Positions 39,933 to 51,659 of a stretch of 64,000 nucleotides of DNA are shown one piece after another. Positions within the stretch are counted from its first letter, which is position 1; each line of letters begins with the position of its first letter. The stretch is from Agaricus subrufescens (taxonomy: Eukaryota; Basidiomycota; Agaricomycetes; Agaricales; Agaricaceae): the NCBI GenBank assembly GCA_029945375.1, contig CM057068.1, forward strand, positions 1,412,233-1,476,232. Direction: 5' to 3'. Under the pieces are notes generated by a model. That model was not told the DNA's origin. It saw nothing but the letters and a program-made list of their open reading frames with translations, and did not search any database. The translations under genes and the position numbers were made by a program.

Positions 39933-40664
39933 GTCGCCGGTGTGAAATAAACCTTGATTACAGCCAAGTAAATTTAGTCAGGAGCTACTAGAGGACAGGA
40001 GGGAGAGCTCGTTGAAACCGATGCTTGGTGGTGTTAACAGAGGAGATATTGAACTTCGGTGGTTTCTGAGCTTCGCAATACATGTTATAGAGTGGTATGA
40101 AGATCAAGATTGAGAAACATGTCCAAGGACTTAATCAAACGGTGTGGGGCATCATTATAACAAATAGTGTCTTTTCCGAGCGCTGAGCCGTTGTCGCATC
40201 ACGTAAAATACATACCACTGCCTCCCGCAACAACAATAAGCCACTAACTCATCAGTTTGACTTTAGTGTTATTGTTGGATCAAAAGTGAACAGGCTCGGT
40301 AGGTGACACAGATTCCATGACGGCAGTGAACACGTTTCACTGGCAAGTATAAGCATTGAACGATTCAGCGAGGTACTAGAAGTCAACCAAAACTTACTAA
40401 TCTTAACATTTCAATACGCTATATGTGTCAAGACGGGTGCTAGAGCGGCCCACCATGTTTGGGGGCAGTCAGTGCTTGATGTTATCAAGAGTTCTGATCA
40501 CAGTGGGATGAACTGGAAAATACAGTGTTAACGAAAACGATTATATCATCGCCATGAAAAGCTGTACCTGCAGCTCATAACAGTGACATTGGCGCTAAGC
40601 AGTAGTCTTGTTGTCAAGTTTCATGATGTGATCACTAGAGGTGCGCCTTACGCTACCTTACCAA

Positions 40665-40959
40665 AGGGGTTCAGGGATGGAATAAGCGAGGATAATCGGG
40701 CACGACAACTGTCGCAAATCGTGCTTGACGCCCGATAATCGTAGTCATGGCGATTATACGAGCGTGCTTGTACTGTATAATCGCGATAATATAAACACTT
40801 TTATCGTGGTGCAAGATAATCAGAACATTATGACAGAGGTATAATCGTGTTTTTACAACTAGATAATCATGATTTTGTATTACAGGACGGAGTGTTAACA
40901 CGATTAGGAAGTGAATGTTTGTTAATCTAATCGTATAGGATAGTAAACGCAGTACGTGA
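40665..40959. repeat. GATAATC/CGATTAT-rich block
   Basis: About 300 bp with repeated GATAATC, CGATTATAC and TAATCG in both orientations, including TGTCGCAAATC, which also occurs in the block at 61.8-62.4 kb. The two blocks probably derive from ends of the same transposon family. No terminal repeat could be fixed. Confidence 0.5.
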
Positions 40960-41499
40960 TTAGAAATAGAAAAATGACGCACCGAGAGGTATAACAAAGC
41001 CTACTCTCATCGCGTCTACTTGTCCATGTTGCCATACATTGCCTGCGAAGAACTCGAGCTCGAAATCGTCGGCTTCAGTGTATATGACCAGGCTGCCGAA
41101 CTTGCGGTGCTGGCCGTCGTAAAGCGAGATCTGAAGGCGCGGCTCCCCTTGGTATGTGCTATGAAGGGTCAGAGCGGTAAGTGAACAATGTATAACACTC
41201 ACCTTAAGAAGACATCGCTGCCAATCGCGATGTTCGATTTTGGTGAGCGCAAGGCTCGGTGAATGCCGGTGCTAGAATAGAGGTAGTAGGTGAAAATTAA
41301 GAATAGATAGCAAGACTCACCCGATGAGCCCTTGCAAAGGGTGCTGCAATCCGTGAGTCGAGCCATACTCTTCTACCCTCGTCCATATCCTGCGAATGAC
41401 CGGTCGAACGACGGCCGGCACTCCTTCCTTCTCAAGAGTCTTCCTCTTGAGGGTTTCGTTGTACATGTGAACGGTGAAGGCCACTTGTTGATGCGCCAT
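40960..41499 (-). CDS. Unrecognised 148-aa protein
   Basis: Three exons (41321-41499, 41203-41271, 40960-41158) join exactly to 148 codons plus TAA with introns of 49 and 44 nt. The product begins MAHQQVAFTVHMYNETLKRK and contains the stretch RIWTRVEEYGSTHGLQHPLQ, IAIGSDVFLRSTYQGEPRL and a beta-rich end (QISLYDGQHRKFGSLVIYTE, DDFELEFFAGNVWQHG). No membrane segment or signal peptide. I do not recognise the fold. The last codons (PLGASFFYF) could instead be intron if a further exon lies in the AT-rich block downstream. Confidence 0.6.
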
Positions 41500-41923
41500 G
41501 GCGGGGTGTGATGGCAGGATGGGGTGATGGTGATGGTTGCAGAAGAGAGCCGCCTCTTTTGGTTTTCACTTAATAAATCAGACAAATGTTCTCGCGGGCG
41601 ATTATGGTATGTAAGACGCAACTTTCCCTGTCTATCCTGTTCGGTCGCCATTGACGCGACCTACACGTTGCTATTGCCGGTAAGTGGTGAACGATGAACG
41701 ATGATTTCTAGGGCTTTGAAAGCATTCGAAGTTCTGATGGCCACATCTATTCACGACGCCCAAAAGGAGGGCTCGATTACTACATCGAGAGTAGCGAGGG
41801 ATGGATTGTTTGAGGAAAAGATACGATACTATTAAAAACTGATTTAAGCATCATCATTGCCACGTTATTTCCTGATCATAAAGGGTCAATTGGATCTTTT
41901 AGGGCTGAATAAATTGCAATAAC
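41500..41923. other. Intergenic region
   Basis: About 420 bases between the 148-aa gene start and the 3' end of the KDZ transposase gene, with no supported feature. Confidence 0.4.
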
Positions 41924-44900
41924 TTACGCGTTCCATTGTGACAAGCAATTAGCGGCATGTTTTGAATACATGTTTGCCTGTCGCGAAGCATAAGCCGAAT
42001 AACCTTTTACGCCCCCATTCAGAGTAGCCAGGTGCCTCCACACTTCGTCCATTCGCACAAAGGAGCAATGTGTTCGACGAAATTCCTCCTCTAATATTTC
42101 AAGTTCTTCCCGAAGTCTGTCCACAGCTGCCCTTTCACGATGCCACCGAACACGTTTCACTAGGAGTGAACTTAATAAATGTGGAATCCAAAGAGGAACA
42201 AAACGCACGTCCTATTGTCCACTCGTCGGAGGACATACTTTCTGGACGGCCGACTGACCAAAACCAGGGGTTCTGTGTCGATGAATCTCCGGTTCGATGG
42301 GGAATGAAAAGGTTTTTCCCCCATAGCTGCTCTACCTGCAACTTTTGAAATCCCTCAGTAGCGCGAGGTCCGAGGATGGTTAGGTGCTCAAAACAACGGC
42401 AATACTCTTCCTTGATGTCGAGCATTCGGGAGCGAATCTCCGCGAGAATTCTTTGTGAACGCGTAGCAATACTCTGGCTACTCGCGTTAATCCGCTTCTC
42501 TGTCTGGGCGTGATTATATTCATGAATCGTGTCTCTCAGGTCGGAGAGAACATCAAAAGCATGAGCTCGTCGAAGTGCTGTCTCTATTTCTGTGGCTTTT
42601 GTGAGATTGTACATTTTGCGCTCACCAGGAGTAAAAGATGACGGTAGCCACAAAGGAGTTGTTGAAGGTACTTCGTCGTTGGTGCCCAACAGAAGCTTGA
42701 TGAAGGGGAAAACTTTGTGCTGTTCTGTTCTCCATGTTTGGAGGAGATGCGTTAGGTGCTTGTAGTCGACGGCTTCGTTCGAATCCTCCGATTGACGATG
42801 AGTTGCTCTGCAGTGATTTAAAAATAGAACTGTTTAAAAGTTAAAAGACGTACTGCAGGGCTTCTATCTCAAGACCACGCCGAATGAACTCTACTAGTTG
42901 GGTGGATTTATTTCCGCTCTGATGCTCATGTGATGCTGGAATTGCTTGTTGCCGTGTCGGCACTGGAGCGCGCAAAAATAAGAATTGTTGGACAGTAATA
43001 GGGACCTGGCTTACGTACTTGTGCCTTGTACCTGATATAACTCGGATTTGGAGGATTTGCCCTCCATTGCCCGCCATGATTCTATTAACCCGGGGGGTAT
43101 AGACGAAGTCAATGCATCGAGGGCGGCCTTTTTTTCTGCATATGATGTTTGAGTGCGACGACGACGTTGTGACAAATCAGAAGCTGGAGGCGGTTCTATT
43201 AGTAAGAAAAAAAGTAATGACGTGTACTCACATAGTTGGCGTAACTTGCCAAAATTATGATGGCCATTGAAACTGTCCAACGTTTCATGTCGATGGCCTG
43301 GATTTTGCTCTTTCGTGAAGGAAGCGGCGTGATTCTGCTCGGACCACGCGCTCTCTATCCCCTCGCCATGTGTCATGCCTGAGTGAGGTTCGTAAACGAA
43401 GGAATGGTTGATCTGGCACTCGACGTTGTGCCCGTTTATGTGCATTTTTGGTACGCAGCCACGGATCCTCTTGAGCAAGGGAGCGTATTGAGGTAAATTA
43501 GCAGTAATACGATAGGGAAGATTTATGTGATATTGGCACCATATATCGTAGCTGACAGAGATCCAGCGTTGCTTGAATCCTTCTGTCCCAAGAGCATGCA
43601 TCAGCGCATAATCTGTTTTAACATAACTTTGAAACGTCGAATTCAATGAGGATGATCGACAGGTAAAACACTTACGCTTCTCCCTTCTCAAGATCAGCCA
43701 TGCCTTGCGGCAAATAAAACCCATGCCGAGCACACTGTATCGCGATTACTCCCGAAACCTCAGCATCCTTGAACTTTGACCGATTTTGTTGTTTGACGGC
43801 CTTGAGTTTGGCGCATAGGGAATTCTTATAGGAGCAGCTGTTAGTTCGTATTCAACAGAGGAATGTTTACAATACATACGTCGACCTCATTCCTTAGGGA
43901 TGTGATATATTCTTGGTACTCGCTCTCCTCAACGAAATACCCATTTCCCGCATTGAGTGATTTGTCTAAGCGATCGTAGATTTTCTTCTTTCTCTGAAGA
44001 CGGAAGTTACCATCTGCCGAGAGAAAAAGAGTATACTTATGCCTGATTTTGGATTTGTTGAGCACCAACACCCTGTGACGTTAGACAACACTTACAGGTC
44101 TTCATCCAGAGCTGAAGCAACCACCTCTTCCTCGACATTAAACCCGACCTCAGGACAAGCAGGGCATCGAAGGGCGAGGCATCCCGCTCGTCTATGAGAC
44201 AGCACCGCATCGATATTGAAGTCTTGTCCAGAGCGGCGACGAATCATTAGGTGACGCCAAATGCGGATTACGACTTTGAATTCTTTATAGTAAGGCTACT
44301 GCTATTTAGATAACCGACAAAGTATAGATAACACCATGGACTTACATATATTGGGAATGCAGCGCTGGTATAGTCGTTAAGTGCTTTGCAATAATCATAA
44401 TTCGAAGACTTTGCATTGAGGGAATGTCGATCAAAGTCATCGAGAACCGCAAACGTGAAAACACTTTGTGGAAGGTCGAGGGTTGGCGGAAACAGTTGGT
44501 GTCGTATAAGCTGCAGAGCCTTGTCTTGCCTACGGTAAATAGGCATACAGTGACAGTAAAGGATTTTACAGGTGTGAATGCCATTCGTGTGTACCACGGC
44601 AAAGTTGTTGGGATTGTCGTTATTGCTGGGACAACGAATACCTTGGTGACCCAAGTATAAAACGTATCCTAGGTCACTCAAGGCCCACTTCTCGAAGAAA
44701 GAGCCCGTCCACTTTTGAATGCGATGAAAGGGGTGGCCGCGGTGGCACTTAACTATACAGTCAGAGCAGAGCGGGTGGTAAGTAAAGCAATCGAGACATC
44801 TGTAGACAGCTTTCCGCTCGCCGTCAGCCACATCGCTGTCGATTTGGCTTGGTGGCGAGGTGCTACATGAGGAACACCTCTTGTGTACTGCTTCATCGGC

Positions 44901-45258
44901 CTCGAGGGATAGAATTTCATCTTGAATTTCCTTCAATACTTCCAATGAGAAGGGTTCCATTTTTGATGATGCTCCCTGGATAAACGAATCAGGCAGTATC
45001 ATTAAATGGAAGAGAGAGGCTCACTTGTGTTTTCGGGAGCTCTACCACAGTCGTGCTTGGCTCGCCAATCGTAGGCTCAGTTTGTTTGGTTTCTCTTGCT
45101 GATACAAGTGTTTGATACAGATCCCCTATCACTTTTGCTGAAGGCAAAGGTTCTGCGACCTTGAGAGCTAAGATACCATGTTTCAAGGCCGTTCGTTTAC
45201 GCTTCTGACCTGGCATTGAGCTGGGAGGGACAAGAGCGTGTCGCACCGCATTACTCAT
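41924..45258 (-). CDS. KDZ-superfamily transposase with CxC2 cysteine cluster
   Basis: A Kyakuja-Dileera-Zisupton type DNA transposase, read on the - strand. In order: a basic N-terminus (PGQKRKRTALKHG); a CxC2-like zinc cluster (CSSCS, YRCLDCF, CSDCIVKCHRGHPFHRIQ, CHC) at about 44500-44900; CPACPE; the motif SADGNFRLQRKKKI at about 44014, with the likely first catalytic Asp; SYDIWCQYHINL at about 43545, second Asp; HGEGIESAWSEQNH at about 43355, catalytic Glu; then a helical C-terminus ending AANCLSQWNA. At least six introns are needed. One junction near 44280-44330 could not be joined cleanly, so a defect is possible. No TIR or target duplication was identified around it. Confidence 0.8.
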
Positions 45259-45316
45259 ATTTGAAATCAGAATAATGTAACTAAGCATTCAATTGGAAAA
45301 GAAAATATAAATTTGA

Positions 45317-47816
45317 TCAGGACGCCAGAGCTAAATCGAAAGTTGATACCGTTCGCGTAATTTTCCCCTTGTTCCCGCCTCTAAAAGTGGTAACAGTGCA
45401 TTCAATATCTCCGTACTTCCAAACGACGTAGCGAGTGCTGAAATGTTGACCTTCTGAGAGGCAAAACACGTAATCATGTTTCTTACGTGGATAGGTGGGC
45501 GCCGCATAGAGATAAGGCACAAGGACCATCTCTTTCCCAGGAAAACCCACCGACACGTTAGCCCCGTCAAGACCTTTGTAATTTCCTACTTGGTCGTCCC
45601 ACTTGCCGTCATCGAAACGCCCGCCACTTCGGACCGTGATTTGAAGAAAGCCAAATGAATCTCTGTACTCAAGTCTTGCAAGCCAGAAGTCAGGGGCTAC
45701 GCAATGCATTAGCAAACCACTGACAGTCCATCAAGGAAGCGCCACTTACGGATAGCCGGGGGAGCGACCGCTAGCCTATCTTCAGGAGTTATGCCAAAAG
45801 GACCCCGCTCACCGATATCATTTTCAGGGGGAGGAGTCTGAGATCGTTGATCGACATTGACGTTAACCTCTCGGAGAATCGAGCAATGATCCGGAATGCC
45901 GTCAACTTGATACAGGGACCCATCAGTACCCTTCATCTCAAACCACTTACAGACTTCCCTGTGGCCATACGTCAAAAAAAAGAAAAACAGGAGTGAATGG
46001 TAAGTAGACGTTACATTTCAAATGCCAAAGCACGAAGATTAAGTTCCTGGAGACGGTTGCTATAATGATGCGAACCCCGAAGTTCGATCTGTGCATTGCC
46101 TCGACTATTTACTGTCCTGATGATACCGGACCGACCTTTGAGGGGCCCCTTCAAAACAACTGCGGGGAGATTAAGATACACAACATAGGCATGAGAAGGA
46201 ATGTGAAGCATATTAGGGTTTGGAGGTGGAGAAGCAAACTGGGCACTGAGATCAGCAAACTCGACATGGTAGTAAGGAATTGTTAGATGCTGGAAGCAGT
46301 CCTAAGCATATGATGATCGTTTAGAATGTAGTGACTTACCGTAGCACTGGAATTGCAGATGTCCATTTGATCTAATTGATCATCGAGTTTTACGATGTAG
46401 CCCGTGCACCCAGCGGAGTCGCCGGCTTTGACGCGAACATTATCTCCGATCTTGAAGTGGCGACGGACAAGATGATTGGGAATTTGAATCGTCTCAGGTA
46501 GATTCGGGTCCGAACGATCGCTGAACTGTATGTAGACGTAAGTATCGAGAACAGCTGCAATCTCACCAACTCGACCAGCATGTTCTGGTGCCACAATGGT
46601 GACTCTATCTCCTAGCTGAAGTTGGCGGCTCTCCGCGCAACGAAAAGCCTTTAATTTTGTGGGGGTGGCGATCGAAATGCTGTTGGCGAATAGTTTGACA
46701 TGAGAAACAGTTGGAGATACGTCGGTATGATAATATTGCTCGGGATTGAGGGTGAGCAGTAGATACCCAGAAGAATCAAATGTACGTTGGCGGTATCGGT
46801 AAGTCGTAGAAGTCCCGGTTCCTTCAACCCGTAGACGGCGGCCTGCCTTTATTAAACTTTTCAAATCAATCGGCTCAGCCGAAGGTCTTGTGCGCCTGTT
46901 GATGTTCGAGTTTTGATCTGTAAGAGTTTTCCCAGGTGTGTGAGGAATACGAGGCACTACAATGACTTGCAGTCGGCCTCTGGGTAAAACCTGTCGGATG
47001 ACCGCAACATCACGGGTGTAAGGTCTTTTCTTGAGACGAATCCAACCGTTTTCTTCGGGCTTGAATGGAGGCATCTGCCTTTGGAGGAGTCTCATAGCTT
47101 CAAGATTGTCAACTTTTCTTCCTTCCCACCATCTCACACCCGACATCCCTCTACAAATGGTGTAGACGTCCGCTAGTCGCTTGGCCTCCACAAAAACCCT
47201 CCCAATTATCCCTATAGGAGCAAATATACTGCGGGGAGGTATCATGGTGTCATACATGCCTTGCGTGCATCGCTGGTATATGCGAAGTATGCATCGTGAT
47301 TCAGATCCCACCTTGTTCACATCAGATAACATGTAAAAGAATAGAGTGTTTGCCTACATTGACGGGTATCTCCCATGTTTCCCAGTCATCCTGCCGATGG
47401 AGTCGGTTTTCTTCTGTTGAGGTATCTCTGGGAGCAAAGGAGGCGGAAGGTTGTGTATACTTTGCGACCAATGAAGACAGGAAGTCTCCTCTTGTGGTAA
47501 TCTCCTCTTGTAGGCCTATACGATGATTTAAACCGATAGCGTCCCGAGGATCATCGTCCTCATCCTCATCAGATAATACAATAAACCCGGCGCCTAGATA
47601 TCATATATTTAAATTATAACACTGCATGGGGAAGTGCTTACAGTCATCCTCTTCTTCACTTGTTTCTTCCGCATCGTGTTCAACTGCCTCGTAATCTATG
47701 AAATGGAATGTTTCTGGCGCCTGGTTTCAAGCCCGGTCTCCGTAAGCAATCCACTTGGTAGAATCGAGTGGGATAATACCATCGGATAATGGATCTTTTT
47801 TATCGCGACTACTCAT
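45317..47816 (-). pseudogene. Spt5-like NGN/KOW protein with an in-frame TGA
   Basis: Related to transcription elongation factor Spt5. Seen on the - strand: an acidic N-terminus (ETSEEEDD, LSDEDEDDDP), an NGN-like segment (GRVFVEAKRLADVYTICRGM), a basic linker, and several KOW units (GDRVTIVAPEHAGRVGEIAA, GDNVRVKAGDSAGCTGYIVK, AVVLKGPLKGRSGIIRTV). The C-terminal exons at 45317-45980 have no motif I know. The ATG at 47816 opens MSSRDKKDPLSDGIIP but meets TGA at 47727-47729; the frame then continues as APETFHFIDYEAVEHD, so one nonsense change (probably from Trp) separates start and body. A downstream start would rescue the NGN/KOW part. Single genomic Spt5 is essential, so this is likely one of the extra Spt5-like genes seen in Agaricomycetes. 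Confidence 0.65.
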
Positions 47817-49312
47817 TATGTTCGAGACTTTGTGATACATTTGATTAGGTGTTTACATACCCGTTACTGAATTGCAGAAATTGATTGGGGAGCTACAGAC
47901 GCTATCTACTCGAAACTATCCACTAGATTTCTCAGGTGATGGGCGTAGAGGAAAAAAAAACCACAGCCTCTGATCGGTGGTATTCAGCATGCGTAACATC
48001 AGGGTCGGGTATATTCCATCACGTGTTGTACTGCCAACCGTCGCATATTCAACTCCGCCAGCGGCGGTCATATATTCAACATCCGACCGTTACATCACTA
48101 GTCAGTGCCAGCCGACAATCGGATCAGTCATGTGAGGGATTGTAACCGGCCGTAAACTTAACAATGCTTATGTTCCGTGCCCTGATGGTTTGCATTTTCC
48201 TTCCGCACCACCGTGTGCTTGCTGTGCAGCGCCGGTTCAGTATCTAGGACAGATGTTTGGACTATACCAATAATAAATAAATAGTACAACATGATCATCC
48301 TTAACGATGCCTGCCACCCTACTGAGCGACTAAATGAAATCAAGAAAAATTGGAATCCGCACTTTCAATCGTTTGGTAAGTGGCTTTTATTATTGGTTAG
48401 AATTGAGAATGCTCATTCGATTCATCGCAATTTGAATAGTTATATGATCAGGCCATATTCGAGGGTTAGGCCTGCAGCCATGAGCTTCGCCGTACTGGCT
48501 GCTGGCATCTTTCGCTGATTGGAACTGACATTTGAATTAGTCTCGTCATTTGGTAAATTTTTTTTCCTGATTAGAACTCTTTTCGCTGAACTCAATATGT
48601 GTAGTCCTAAGTCAACATGAATCTTCAAATATTATAATTCCCTTAACTGTTCAATCTATCGTGCGATTCTGACAGTGGTCAGACCGGATACGCATATATG
48701 GGGATACTTTGGCAGCAGGAGACCATCAACAAGTACGCACCATTCAATTTTCTGTATCCCTGAATCATTTTTTGACAGGCCTTTGGCTAGGCGACCAGAA
48801 TTTGTATCATTGCGAATATACGCAACAGGCACGCCACCAATACAAATCGTATACGTTGCTCTGCGAGAGATCAAGCTGAAGGCGACGACGAGCAATCATT
48901 CAAATCGGAATCCGCTATGTATGGGAATGCCGTGGTTACGGGAACAGGACGTACGAGATCAATCCGCGAGAAGTGTATATCATTCATTCTCACCGAAGCA
49001 TTCGACATCAACTCTGACTTGTCAACATTGCGGCACTCTGGACATCTTCAGTCATGATAACCACTTCTCTTCTGTTTATGTATCACTGAGCGGAAATATA
49101 ATAATTTATTTTTATTTACGCGAATTTATGTTCCTTTTTTTGGAGTAAATAAGCATGAAGAGTGACCGACTTGGGCCTAGTGTTGGATTCGAGTCTGAGA
49201 GGAAAATGCAAATTTCGCCAACAGAAAAGGGTGGAGGTATATAGTTGAGTTTACTTCATACAGAGCAAGTGATGCGCATAGTACTGAGTGGCTAAAGTCA
49301 ACTAATAGTAAC
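47817..49312. other. Intergenic region
   Basis: About 1.5 kb. ORFs such as 48675-49148 show no motif or splice partner. No repeat was recognised. Confidence 0.4.
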
Positions 49313-49614
49313 CTAATTATCTAAAATGATGATCGGGTCATCAAAAGTGTTACCACTGCCTTGCTGGAATGTTTTCAAAACCTTCGCCGGTGGCCCGGAA
49401 ACCTCCTCTTCAATTGTAATACGTTTGCGCTTGTGTTCGCTGATAGTCTGGATGGCTTGCTCAGCGTACGTGGGATGTTGAGCTGAGGCTGGAATGGGTA
49501 ATGGAATTTGAGTTGAGGGTGGAGTGTTAGCCCAGTTTTGACGCCATATTGCAACACAAATTGGATCCTTAGACATGATGTCAACAGGATCTTCGAGGTC
49601 ATCGATAAGCATAT

Positions 49615-50147
49615 TGTCACAGATTTGGAAGATTACGTTATATCTTACCAACGGCTGATCCGATTCTTACAAATTGGGCACCGTTGGAAAGCCCTGATCA
49701 AACCGTTTCTACGATCACCATATCACCGCGGCTTAGTAATGTTGAGATATTCAACGTTCTTTATTCTCGTGCCGTAAGTTAGAAGGCCTTAATACCTAAT
49801 TGTTCTAGAGCGTCCAGACCATTGAACATTCGAACAAGAATGTTCTCTATCATCATCATTATCGCCCATTACAGGTAACCCAGAGTAACTCAGAGTAGTA
49901 AAGGGATTGTTCCTATTGGTTGGTTATTATTAGTAGCTAAACTTAGATACGTTATTAGTCTGACTAGAGTCCCGGGGTGGTTGGTAGTGTGGGTTACTCA
50001 GATGTGTATATAAGTAGGTCTTGGTGTCGCCCAGGACCAGGCTTAACATCGGTTGTGCTTTGTCGTCTCATCTCTCTGCTTATCTAAGATTACTGCTCTT
50101 TCCCCATTTATCTCTCAAGGTTACTTAGGTAAGCAAGATTTGTGATA
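49615..50147 (+). repeat. 5' LTR
   Basis: 533 bp, matching 56833-57401 with many single-base and short deletions on this side. The host duplication CATAT precedes it. It contains the TATA box at 50007. Confidence 0.92.
50007..50014 (+). promoter_or_regulatory. TATA box of the retroelement promoter
   Basis: TATATAAG in the 5' LTR, conserved at 57255-57262 in the 3' LTR, about 135 bases before the LTR end; it probably drives the genomic transcript. Confidence 0.6.
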
Positions 50148-50832
50148 GTTTGTTAAGTCTGCTCTTTTGGGCATGATTGTTTGGCAATCATGTCTGGGTT
50201 GTTTGCAGATGTGTATTCTTGTTTGGGCATTGGGGGCATTTCAGTCATAGTTGCTGCAAAGAGCTATTGACTTATGGAGAAGGCCTTTGGCTTTGTCTTG
50301 GCATTGTTTGTCATTGTTTGTCACTATTTTGACACTATTTGTCACTATTTGACCAACTTTGTCCATGATTGGCAACACCTTGTCATTTGTTTGGCATTGT
50401 TTGTCCATGTTTGGCATTGATGGATCAATGTTTGTGATGGTGTTTGTGATGACCCTGATATTCAGTGTTGGACTATTATGTCATAGGGACTACCTTTTAT
50501 GGTGTCTTACCTAATCCACTTGCCGGACCCTAGGCGTAAGGGGTGTCAGCTTATTCCTATTACTGGAAACTGACTTGATAAAACCATGAGGCATATCTTT
50601 GTCGTTGACGGTTGAGTCTTGTTAGTAGCGACTTAGGATTTGTGTAATACAAACCTTTGCAGTGTGTGTGGAAGCACACTGAGATCTGATACTCCCCCTC
50701 CATAAGCCAGTGTGAGAAACTGGATATGACGTCGACTCTCCCATCAAGATACACATCAAGACCCACTTTCTTTATTTGTACCTCATCTGCTGAAATAGAG
50801 ATGTTGTATTCACACCACTTGTTGCCTTAGCC
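50148..50832 (+). other. Retroelement leader
   Basis: Untranslated region between the 5' LTR and the first ORF. It contains a run of TTTGGCATTG/TTTGTCAC(T)ATT imperfect repeats at about 50290-50430. I could not identify a tRNA-complementary primer binding site right after the LTR. Confidence 0.5.
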
Positions 50833-51549
50833 ATGCCAAAAGTCAAAAAATCTGATGTCATTCATTATCATGACGAAATGACCTGGAAACCTGGTCGTTT
50901 TGAAATGACCAAAGACATGAAAAACCGAACCAAACATATTGGTCGTCCTACCAAACACTATCATCCTCCCCCTCCTGTCCCTCTCATCAAGCGTGTTCTG
51001 TCGCCAGAAGAATATGCTGAGATCAGGAAGGACCATGAAGATGAAATGAATCAAATGTCACTTCTTCAACGACTCACCAAAGAACGTAAAACTTTGGAAG
51101 AACGAATTGCAAGCTCTCCTCCACTTTTGGACCGCATTACTCCAGCTGTTCCAAAACTTCCCACACTCTCTCCACCTATCCCACCTGATCTTCATATCAA
51201 GAAAACCAAGTATCTCTTACGTATTCAAGAGTTCAAACAGGTTATCCAACCTACTCTGGATTGTCTCGAACCTGTTTTCAAGGCCTTTGAACAAAGGGTC
51301 TCAGAACTCACTCTTCCGCAGGAGAAATCGGCAGAAGAGGAATTGAACGACCCACTCTGGGATTGGTTCAATAGATTGCAGGTTATTGAGAGAGATATTG
51401 AAAAGATAGGTCATAAATTCAAAAATGGAGACTGGAGAAAACTTAAAGGAGCCTGTAAACGAATTAAAGCAGTGTCTTTTAGCAACTTAGCTACTAGATT
51501 GGTAGAAATTAGACAGGAATTGTTATCTCTAAACATTACATTACCTTAA
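50833..51549 (+). CDS. Extra ORF upstream of gag in the retrotransposon
   Basis: A 238-codon uninterrupted frame on the element's coding strand, beginning MPKVKKSDVIHYHDEMTWKP and followed 110 bases later by gag. It is rich in Lys, Glu and Pro, with a His/Pro stretch (TKHYHPPPPVP), and a helical, coiled-coil-like C-terminal half (FNRLQVIERDIEKIGHKF, LATRLVEIRQELLSLNI). No known domain, no zinc knuckle. Its length, ATG at the start of the frame and good codon use suggest a real product. Ty3/gypsy elements normally have gag first, so its role (capsid accessory, RNA binding or host factor) is unknown. Confidence 0.7.
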   Translation: MPKVKKSDVIHYHDEMTWKPGRFEMTKDMKNRTKHIGRPTKHYHPPPPVPLIKRVLSPEEYAEIRKDHEDEMNQMSLLQRLTKERKTLEERIASSPPLLDRITPAVPKLPTLSPPIPPDLHIKKTKYLLRIQEFKQVIQPTLDCLEPVFKAFEQRVSELTLPQEKSAEEELNDPLWDWFNRLQVIERDIEKIGHKFKNGDWRKLKGACKRIKAVSFSNLATRLVEIRQELLSLNITLP

Positions 51550-51659
51550 AATGGAGATCTACTGTCTTTGACTGGCATTGGCTATGTGTGATTTTCTTTT
51601 TATTTGCACTTCTTTCACGACAAACTTTATTGTTCATTATTGACAAGGTTACTTAGACC

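Larger units (their letters stand above)
32548..40650. repeat. Three-copy tandem duplication, units of about 2.7-2.85 kb
   Basis: The sequence GCGGATCAACGG(A/G)TCACTCCGGCG recurs at about 32555, 35257 and 38104, marking unit starts. Each unit holds a - strand DUF6533 gene and a homologous upstream spacer (for example AATCACGTTTCATGATGCAA near 35032 and 37757, degraded near 40616). Exons are better conserved than spacers, which carry indels, so the duplication is not recent. Confidence 0.85.

Noticed and set aside
48675..49148. 157-codon + strand ORF
   Set aside because: It is isolated, has no domain and an atypical composition, and is overlapped by an equally open opposite-strand frame.
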